Source: a virus
DNA length: 62,664 nt
Direction: 5' to 3' (one strand)
IMG/VR virus record: IMGVR_UViG_3300050821_011855
Location: 1 to 62,664 of that record
Shown: one piece after another, positions 56,734-62,664 of the stretch
Layout: each line of letters starts with the position of its first letter
How positions within the stretch are numbered: position 1 is the stretch's first letter
Notes under the pieces: generated by a model
The model's input: only the letters and a program-made list of their open reading frames with translations
Databases searched by the model: none
Told to the model about the DNA's origin: nothing
Made by a program: the position numbers and the translations under genes

Positions 56734-59645
56734 ATCCTTAGCGACGCCTGAAGGTTTCCAGGTTGGGTCGGGGAGCCGGCGTTCATCAGGGCCGTCGCCC
56801 CCACGGCATTCTCATTTGCCGAGAGCGTGTGCAATCCGATTACGGCGTTCCATACGCCAGAGTTGGTCGCCGACCCGTTGGTGGCCGCATTGGCGTTGGT
56901 CTGAACGAACGACCCCGAAGTCGAATATGATGTCGTGGTATCAAACCCTACGCCAAATTCACAGCCATTGAAGGTGCTCGGGCCGGTCGTGCAGAATGTC
57001 GCATAGGACCACGTGAGGCCGTCCTCGTTCACGCCGACGACGAAAGTTATCTGGTTGCCCGCGCTCGCCCGCGCCTGCTGCGGCGTGCCAGAAGCCGCGA
57101 GGTTATAAGCCGCCCCGTTGTCGATGACGGAGGTCGTGATGCTGCGGCGATTATAGTAGTTCCACACGCAAAACCGCGCGGCGCCCCCGCCCGATGCCGC
57201 GCTGCCATAGGTGAAACTCACGCTGCCGGCCGCGCCCGCGTCGGTGCAGATCGTTCCGAGGTAGGTTGCCCGATTGGCCGGAACCGAGCCGTAGTCAGTC
57301 GCGCCGTTATAGCAGTGCGTGAGCGCATTCGCGTTTGTGAGATAGCCGCGCTGCGCGAAGTTGAGCATCGTGTAGCCGGTGCCACGCGCCGTGTTCGAGC
57401 CGCCCGTGTCAGAGGCCCATCCTCCGCCCGCGCCGTTCGTGGCGACGCAAATTCGATTCGCTCCGCTATGCACCCACCAGACATCAAATACGCCGTTCGC
57501 GTTGAGCACCCCGGTTCCAGAATTGGCCATCGCCGACGTGACATCACACGACGCGATGGCGTCGATTTGATCGGTCGCGCCATCGAAGTAGGGAACGTAG
57601 CGCCCGCCGGCACAGTCGTAGCGAAGCGTAGTGACCGCCGCTGCCGAGGCTGTCATGACCGGAACGTTCGCGGTCAGCGTGATACGCCCCTGCGGTTCGA
57701 CGGCGCCAGCGACGCCACAGGCCGCGCCGTTCACGTAGCACCCGACTGCGTTAATCGTGCCGGCGCCTTTGTTCCCGCCGGTCGCGGCGCCCAACACGGT
57801 GCTGCCATCACCTTTGACCGAATAGTTCGCAAAGTTCATGATAAAGTTAGCAATCGTCAAATTAGGCAGGTTGGCCCAACTGCCGATCGAGTAGGCTCCC
57901 TCGCTGAAAAACCAGTCTCCGGTCGCCGCAATCGGCGAGGTCGTCAGGCCCTCGGAGGATTGCAGGGTTTGAAGATGCGCCCATGATCCGGCAACGTTTC
58001 CGGTGCTGGCATACAGGTGCGCCGAGCCGAGCGAAGTGGGTTGTGCCGGTGTTCCGCTTAGAAGCGATGAAGTGAGCGTGATCCTCTGTCCAAAGAACCG
58101 CGTGGCGGTTCCCGTCAGTCCGGCGCTGAGATCGAGCGGAGACAAATCCGTGATGACGCAACTGGTATCGCAACCGGCATAGCCGACGCCGCCGTATTGA
58201 CCGAACCCGCCCGGAACGTTGACGTTCGAGTAGTTCGTAAAGAACACGCTCCCGATGTCACCGTTCGGATTGGTGATGCCGGAAGTGATTCGAGTAGCGA
58301 AGAGCGCGCAGCCGATGCCGTTCCCGCTCAGATTTGCGCCGCCGACGGTACAGTTGTGTCGCCATCCTGTCGCGTAGGTGTTTTGCAGGCCGAACGCATC
58401 GTTGCCCGCTCCGGTGACGCCAGAGTTGAATGTCCAATTAAGGATGTTCCCAGAATATGGCCCTGCGGTAGACCCACTCGCCGGGCCTGTTTGCAGGACA
58501 TCAAAACCCTTGATCAGCGAAGCGGGCGCGGGCCTACTAAACAATCCACCGTTAAGGACCGCGCCATTGGTCCCACTATTGTTTCCAGGCAGCAACCACA
58601 GCGTACCTGCCGGCTCGATAACGGCGTCGCCTGGAACGGTGCCGGTGGCGAAGTGATCAGCCACCCCAACAATGCCCAGCGCAAATTCATCACTTGTGCG
58701 ACCTATGTTTATTTTCGTGTCCGCATTCGACACGCCCGAGCGAGCAATCAGGGCATCGCCATTGGGGACTGTCGCGGTCAGCGGCCCGTTCACTATGGCC
58801 GCCGACCCGGCGACCGTAGAACACTGAGTGCTCGCCCCGAGACCGACCGGGAAGGCGCCGAGAGCGGTGCACCCCGCAGCAGCGGCCACCCATGACGGAG
58901 TGCCAGATGAATTTTCTGACAGAAAATTCGTGCCGGAATTATTGCCGGGGATCGTGACCCATGTCGAGCCGTTCCAATAAGCGATATCGCCGGCCCGCGT
59001 CGGTGTCGGGAAGATATTGTTGGTGCATCCTACCTGCGTCGTCGCGTTGCAGCCGCCCTGCGCATAGGGCAGCGGCGACGTGATCCCGTAGCCGGCGAGC
59101 GTCGTCGGGGTCGAGGCGAGCTGGGCGAATGTGTAATCGTTCGCGGCGGGCACTACGGTCCCAAATCGACCGTTGAAGGTGTTCACTAGATTGTCGGTGA
59201 TTCCGTAACCCGCGATGGTCGTCGGTTTGCTGCCGATCTGCGCGAACGTATAGTCTGCGCTCTGCGCGGTCACCGCCCCGGTGCGACCGAAGACCGAAGT
59301 AACGCCGCCGCCAGGTGGTGTCCACGTCCCATCGGCTCGCAGGAAGTTCGCCGTTCCGCCACCACTGGGCGGGACACAACCGGCGACTCCCGCCGTGAAC
59401 GTTGAGCAGGCGATGTCGAGTACGCCGCCCGAAGGCGTCACCGTGATCGGCGGCACCCCGACCACATTGCTCGGGTTGAGCGGCGTGAAGCCGAGGAAGT
59501 TTTGTTTCGCGCTAAAACACGCCTGCCACTGCGCGCTCGTCAGGATCGCGCCGGGCGCGATATAGGGGCACGTTCCCTGCGCGCGCGCCTCGCCCGAGAA
59601 GAGCGACGCAGCCGCGAGCAGGATGAGGGCGAAGAGTTTTTTCAT
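56730..59645 (-). CDS. Large tail fibre with signal peptide
   Basis: 971 residues. MKKLFALILLAAASLFSGEARA is a Sec signal. Residues 30-230 have fibre repeats (VTSVFGRTGAVTAQSADYTF, QIGSKPTTIAGYGITDN, then a second QLASTPTTLAGYGIT copy) as in many phage fibres. The C-terminal third is a beta-rich receptor-binding-like region (GVWNAVIGLHTLSANENAVG). It is the largest fibre here and the probable main adhesin. Confidence 0.75.
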   Translation of the reverse strand: MKKLFALILLAAASLFSGEARAQGTCPYIAPGAILTSAQWQACFSAKQNFLGFTPLNPSNVVGVPPITVTPSGGVLDIACSTFTAGVAGCVPPSGGGTANFLRADGTWTPPGGGVTSVFGRTGAVTAQSADYTFAQIGSKPTTIAGYGITDNLVNTFNGRFGTVVPAANDYTFAQLASTPTTLAGYGITSPLPYAQGGCNATTQVGCTNNIFPTPTRAGDIAYWNGSTWVTIPGNNSGTNFLSENSSGTPSWVAAAAGCTALGAFPVGLGASTQCSTVAGSAAIVNGPLTATVPNGDALIARSGVSNADTKINIGRTSDEFALGIVGVADHFATGTVPGDAVIEPAGTLWLLPGNNSGTNGAVLNGGLFSRPAPASLIKGFDVLQTGPASGSTAGPYSGNILNWTFNSGVTGAGNDAFGLQNTYATGWRHNCTVGGANLSGNGIGCALFATRITSGITNPNGDIGSVFFTNYSNVNVPGGFGQYGGVGYAGCDTSCVITDLSPLDLSAGLTGTATRFFGQRITLTSSLLSGTPAQPTSLGSAHLYASTGNVAGSWAHLQTLQSSEGLTTSPIAATGDWFFSEGAYSIGSWANLPNLTIANFIMNFANYSVKGDGSTVLGAATGGNKGAGTINAVGCYVNGAACGVAGAVEPQGRITLTANVPVMTASAAAVTTLRYDCAGGRYVPYFDGATDQIDAIASCDVTSAMANSGTGVLNANGVFDVWWVHSGANRICVATNGAGGGWASDTGGSNTARGTGYTMLNFAQRGYLTNANALTHCYNGATDYGSVPANRATYLGTICTDAGAAGSVSFTYGSAASGGGAARFCVWNYYNRRSITTSVIDNGAAYNLAASGTPQQARASAGNQITFVVGVNEDGLTWSYATFCTTGPSTFNGCEFGVGFDTTTSYSTSGSFVQTNANAATNGSATNSGVWNAVIGLHTLSANENAVGATALMNAGSPTQPGNLQASLRM

Positions 59646-59649
59646 CGCG

Positions 59650-60699
59650 CTAATATTTGATGATGTAGTTCACGGCGATGCTCGGGCTCAAGACGGGGAG
59701 CGGCGTGCCGCTGCCGCCGGACGCGGCGCTGCCCTGCGCGGTTATGCTCACGTTGGCGACCCCGCTCCCCGTGCCCGTCGACTCAGCCAGACCAAAACCG
59801 GAGCCGCTCTGCACCGTCGCGTCCGTATTGCCGGGCACGCCCAAAAATTTGGTGGCCCTGATATCTGGTGGGTGCACGTGTCCGGAATCAGCGACCGTGA
59901 TGCCCGAGTTCGTGAAGCTGATGTTGGGCAGATGCGTCCGCAGTATCGAGAAGTTCTGCTGTCCGCCGTTGTTGCCGAGAACTGAGGCGTCGTAGTTCCC
60001 GCCCGCGCCGGTGATCCGCCCCGTCGCGCTGCCGGGGTCTACACCGACCGCCATGCGCGCGCGGAGATCGGGAAGATTGAAGGTCGTCGACCCGTCGCCC
60101 GCGCCATAGGTGGTCCCGATTACTCGGAATAGGTTCGCGTAGGTTGCCCGCGAGATCGCCTGCCCTTGGCAGAGCAACCATCCAGCAGGAGCCGTCGATC
60201 CAAAGAATATCGTTCCGCTGCCGACCGGCGCGTAGCCGACGCCCGCCCAACCGGCGCCGCCGGTATCCGGATTCGTCGTGTTGTTGTCGGCCGTCGACAC
60301 CCACCAAGACGAGGGCGTCGTAGCAGATGCCACGAGCGCGCCAGCCGGATAGCCTCCAATCGCGGTCGAGAACGCGGAATCCCATGTGATCGGGCCGCCC
60401 GATGCCTGCCACAACGCCCACTGCGACAATTGTTTGAAGATGCCGTTGAAGTCCTGCCCGAACGGGGGACAACCTCCCGATGTCGCCGGCACGAAGGTCA
60501 GTGGCGGGAATCCGTCAGGAAACGACGCTGCGCAGTTCTGGATTCCGATCTGCGACGTATTGGGAATAGTTCGGATGTAGGATGGCCCCGCCGAGTTTCC
60601 CCACGGTGTCGAAATCTTCGGCGGGATGCTCGCTGCGGTCTCCGCGAGCGCGGCCGACGGCAGGAGCAGGAGCGCGATGACAGCAAACAGTTTCTTCAT
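59650..60699 (-). CDS. Tail collar fibre protein with signal peptide
   Basis: 349 residues. Signal MKKLFAVIALLLLPSAALA. N-terminal fibre-like SGGCPPFGQDFNGIFKQLSQ; a phage tail collar domain at about 180-225 (FFGSTAPAGWLLCQGQAISR, YGAGDGSTTFNLPDLRARM), and a C-terminal fibre tip ending LSPSIAVNYIIKY. Collar domains belong to short tail fibres and tail-tip adhesins. Ends 4 bases before the large fibre. Confidence 0.82.
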   Translation of the reverse strand: MKKLFAVIALLLLPSAALAETAASIPPKISTPWGNSAGPSYIRTIPNTSQIGIQNCAASFPDGFPPLTFVPATSGGCPPFGQDFNGIFKQLSQWALWQASGGPITWDSAFSTAIGGYPAGALVASATTPSSWWVSTADNNTTNPDTGGAGWAGVGYAPVGSGTIFFGSTAPAGWLLCQGQAISRATYANLFRVIGTTYGAGDGSTTFNLPDLRARMAVGVDPGSATGRITGAGGNYDASVLGNNGGQQNFSILRTHLPNISFTNSGITVADSGHVHPPDIRATKFLGVPGNTDATVQSGSGFGLAESTGTGSGVANVSITAQGSAASGGSGTPLPVLSPSIAVNYIIKY

Positions 60700-60710
60700 G
60701 GTCTCTTGCC

Positions 60711-61289
60711 CTACGGGTGCACGAGGGTCGCCGCGACGCCGACCGGCTTCGGCAGGACGCCAGCGGTCGCCAGGATCACGATCTCGACCTGGGTGAGCGC
60801 GAATGTAAAGAAATAATGCATCGTCATGTTCCCCAAGTCCTTTACGTAGCAGTCTCCGCGTCCGGGGAAAAGCGCAAGCAGCACGGCGTTGATCCCCGGG
60901 ATCGAGCCGTCGCAGATGTTCGACGCCGCCTTCGCCAGGATCAGCGTGCGGAAGTCCGAATCAGAGAGCGCGAAGTTCGTCGTGATCTGCTGCCCGCTGA
61001 AGAACCCGCCCTGCCCGAACCCCGTCCAGCTCGATCCGGCCTCCTCGAAGCCGAAGAAGGTCTGCGAGCCGGGGATCGAGAGCACGCGGCCGACGCCGAC
61101 TCGGCGCCCCCACATGTCGAGCCCGATGCCCTGCGCAGTATCCAGATTCCAAATCAGATCATAGAAGCTATCCAGGTTCGCCGTCGGGTCGAGCGCGGCA
61201 TTGAGCGACGTGATGAGCGAGGTGATCGCGCCGGAATTTGCGTATTGTGTCAATAATGTTGACCAGACATCGAAGTAGGGGATCGTCAT
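60711..61289 (-). CDS. DUF2612 baseplate-associated protein
   Basis: 192 residues from MTIPYFDVWSTLLTQYANSG. NLDTAQGIGLDMWGRRVGVG, FFGFEEAGSSWTGFGQGGFF and LSDSDFRTLILAKAASNICD match DUF2612, which links baseplate J to fibres in contractile-tailed phages. ATGA overlap with the gene upstream. Confidence 0.83.
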   Translation of the reverse strand: MTIPYFDVWSTLLTQYANSGAITSLITSLNAALDPTANLDSFYDLIWNLDTAQGIGLDMWGRRVGVGRVLSIPGSQTFFGFEEAGSSWTGFGQGGFFSGQQITTNFALSDSDFRTLILAKAASNICDGSIPGINAVLLALFPGRGDCYVKDLGNMTMHYFFTFALTQVEIVILATAGVLPKPVGVAATLVHP

Positions 61290-61507
61290 ATCGGCGTCTC
61301 CGCGATGACGAAACGTCCGATCGCCTGATCCCCGGGCGCCTGGCCCGGCAGGTAGCGGGGATAAGGTGCCCCCGCGCCGAGCGGCGGATTCACCGGCGCG
61401 CCGATCATGTTCACGACGAAGGTTGACGGGCTCGCGCGCGGGCGGACCGGCGCGGCCTGCCGGCGCGGGTAGATCGGACGAGGATAGGGGGCCCCGGTGC
61501 TGATCAT
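61286..61507 (-). CDS. Small proline-rich protein, unknown
   Basis: 73 residues (MISTGAPYPRPIYPRRQAAP), with no regular fold visible apart from ASPSTFVVNMIGAPV. Starts directly after the baseplate J stop and overlaps DUF2612 by ATGA; likely a small baseplate accessory. Confidence 0.55.
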   Translation of the reverse strand: MISTGAPYPRPIYPRRQAAPVRPRASPSTFVVNMIGAPVNPPLGAGAPYPRYLPGQAPGDQAIGRFVIAETPI

Positions 61508-62626
61508 CTAGGTCGTCACCACAACAACATTTGACGCCAGGAGTTGCGGCTCCTGGTTCGCCTGCACGGCGACGACGGTCTGATTCGGCGAGGAGAGGGT
61601 GATCGCCTCCGAGGCGACCGTCTGCGGGTTGCTGAGGTTGTAGGTGCCGGTCCCGCCGGAGCCGGTGCCGAAGGACGTGATGGTCGTCCCCGGCGCGACG
61701 ACGTTCCCGGCGTCCGAGAGTGTCTGCCCGACCGCCACGGTTCCCGAGGTGACGCCGGTAACGGTGAGAACGCCGATGCCGCCGACGATCGCGATCGAGC
61801 CGGTGACCACGGCCCCCGGCGTGTTCGCGGAGCCGACCAGGATCGCGGCGACCTGCGCCCACTGCCCGAGCGCATTGATCGCCTGGATGAAGGCGTTGGC
61901 GTAGACGGTCTGCCCGATGCGCGCGCGCAACCCAGGCACGACCGGCGAGGCCGACGCCGCCGAGTTCATGGTCTCTGCAGCGACGGTCTGCGCCACGCTC
62001 ACGGTGTACGTTCCGGTCCCGCCGGTACCACTCCCGAGCGCGGTGATCTGCGTGCCCGGCGAGAGCGCCCCGGTGTTGTCGGAGAGCGTCTGCCCGACCG
62101 CGATCTGCCCGGCGACGAGCGAGGAGACCGTGAGCACGTTCCCGGCGATCGAGCCGACGAACACCGCGCCGGTCCCGACGATGCCCTGCGTGAAGGCTGC
62201 GATGACCGCGTTCTGCACCAGGGTCGCCGCGTTCGCCGGAATCAGCGGCGAGTTTACGAGCATCACCTTGAAGAGGAACTGCAGCGGCGCCGGGATTGTG
62301 AACTTCACCGTGTAGGCGATCGGCGCCGAGTAGAGCGGGTTGCGGTCATAGGCCGTGACGGTCGTCGTCCCGGTGTAGGAGCAGCCCGGCGCCTTCTTCG
62401 AGAGAATGGCCTGAGCGACGTCGGCCTGCGCTCCTCCGGCGACCGCGACGTAGATCGAGTTCGCGGCGACCGAAACGCCGCCGACCGTGACCGGCGCGTT
62501 CGTCCCGTTGTCATAGCCGAAGTAGTCGAGGACCCCGGGAACCTTCGCCACCGCTCCGATGATCGAGCCGATGGCCCCGAAGCTGTTGCCGGCCACGCTG
62601 TCGAGCCGCCGCCCCTCGAACGACGC
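61508..62626 (-). CDS. Baseplate J-like protein, N-terminus missing
   Basis: Partial. Frame is open from the loop of the end repeat ([20 protein letters not shown]) through [57 protein letters not shown] and [15 protein letters not shown], typical of baseplate J proteins. Two beta modules are inserted (about 61961-62170 and 61598-61813: [39 protein letters not shown]). The foldback arm beyond 62626 brings a stop into this frame, so it is not part of the gene. A GTG at 62596 is unlikely to be the true start. Confidence 0.8.
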   Translation of the reverse strand, partial: ASFEGRRLDSVAGNSFGAIGSIIGAVAKVPGVLDYFGYDNGTNAPVTVGGVSVAANSIYVAVAGGAQADVAQAILSKKAPGCSYTGTTTVTAYDRNPLYSAPIAYTVKFTIPAPLQFLFKVMLVNSPLIPANAATLVQNAVIAAFTQGIVGTGAVFVGSIAGNVLTVSSLVAGQIAVGQTLSDNTGALSPGTQITALGSGTGGTGTYTVSVAQTVAAETMNSAASASPVVPGLRARIGQTVYANAFIQAINALGQWAQVAAILVGSANTPGAVVTGSIAIVGGIGVLTVTGVTSGTVAVGQTLSDAGNVVAPGTTITSFGTGSGGTGTYNLSNPQTVASEAITLSSPNQTVVAVQANQEPQLLASNVVVVTT

Positions 62627-62664
62627 CCGGCAACAGCTTCGGGGCCATCGGCTCGATCATCGGA
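62555..62664. repeat. Terminal foldback: perfect 38-bp inverted repeat
   Basis: Bases 62555-62592 and 62627-62664 are exact reverse complements around a 34-base loop, the right arm ending at the contig end. Both arms carry the same baseplate J coding sequence; the right arm is antisense. This is the pattern of a chimeric fold-back read or assembly end rather than a biological telomere. Confidence 0.8.

Noticed and set aside
61508-62596. GTG at 62596 as the true start of baseplate J
   Set aside because: The frame is open and family-like upstream of it; the apparent end is due to the foldback arm.
62555-62664. Hairpin telomere of a linear plasmid-prophage
   Set aside because: The arm consists of coding sequence, is present only at one end, and brings a frame stop; chimeric end is simpler.
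1-62664. CRISPR array or spacer-like repeats
   Set aside because: No regularly spaced 20-40 base direct repeats seen; the only iterated words are the 8-base iterons near 33.2 kb and protein-level beta modules.
1-62664. Integrase, excisionase or att site
   Set aside because: No tyrosine or serine recombinase motifs were found in the translations; it may be in the missing segment, so temperateness cannot be judged.

Overview
The window is a high-GC contig of a tailed bacteriophage. Its content includes terminase, a DUF1073 portal, a DUF2184 capsid, a DUF3383 sheath-like protein, baseplate J, fibres, a lysis cassette and early replication/recombination genes. The host is most likely an alphaproteobacterium, probably Rhizobiales-like. 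The signs are a GcrA-family regulator, a DUF3309 membrane peptide and an outer-membrane protein whose mature end begins ADLP, as in many rhizobial Omp proteins. Contractile-tail type is inferred from the sheath-like protein and baseplate J. I see no integrase, so lifestyle is open.

Layout: (1) 1-28.5 kb, mostly leftward. From right to left it runs: two small genes, a frameshifted cytosine methyltransferase, terminase small and large subunits, a nuclease-like gene, GcrA, portal, Mu F-like head protein, DUF2213 protease, scaffold-like protein, cement protein, capsid, head-tail connectors, signal-peptide-bearing fibre-like proteins, a Tat-type SGNH hydrolase, a neck protein and the start of the DUF3383 protein. 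A rightward two-gene insertion (723-2041) interrupts it. (2) 28.7-31.0 kb: rightward chain of tiny genes. (3) 30.9-37.7 kb: leftward replication and metabolism block with ParB-like protein, DnaB/RecA-type helicase, helicase loader containing a candidate iteron origin, ProQ-like protein, endonuclease VII, MT-A70 methylase, RusA and an HTH regulator. (4) 37.8-48.8 kb: rightward early operon with HIRAN, ERF annealing protein, YqaJ exonuclease, ASCH, DUF1643 and many small zinc-ribbon proteins, almost all linked by ATGA/GTGA overlaps. (5) 48.9-62.6 kb: leftward, with small membrane proteins, two PAS proteins, an outer-membrane protein, an initiator-type tRNA with its own promoter, lysis genes (holin-like, phospholipase-like, GH19 endolysin), fibres, DUF2612 and a baseplate J protein cut by the right end.

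Both ends cut leftward genes. The sheath-like protein (left) and baseplate J (right) normally flank tube, tape-measure and hub genes, so the contig probably represents a circularly permuted genome from which that tail block is missing. The right end carries a perfect 38-bp foldback repeat that looks like a chimeric end.

The most unusual features are: a portal gene holding an intein, an out-of-frame HNH nuclease nested in that intein, and a C-terminal Nudix domain; six copies of one beta-rich module in four unrelated virion proteins; Sec-type signal peptides on most fibre-like proteins; an endolysin whose 5' end seems to have been replaced by a recoded copy next to an HNH gene; and a cytosine methyltransferase whose C-terminal half is readable in two frames. 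Several single-base frameshifts are present, so uncorrected sequencing indels must be considered for those.
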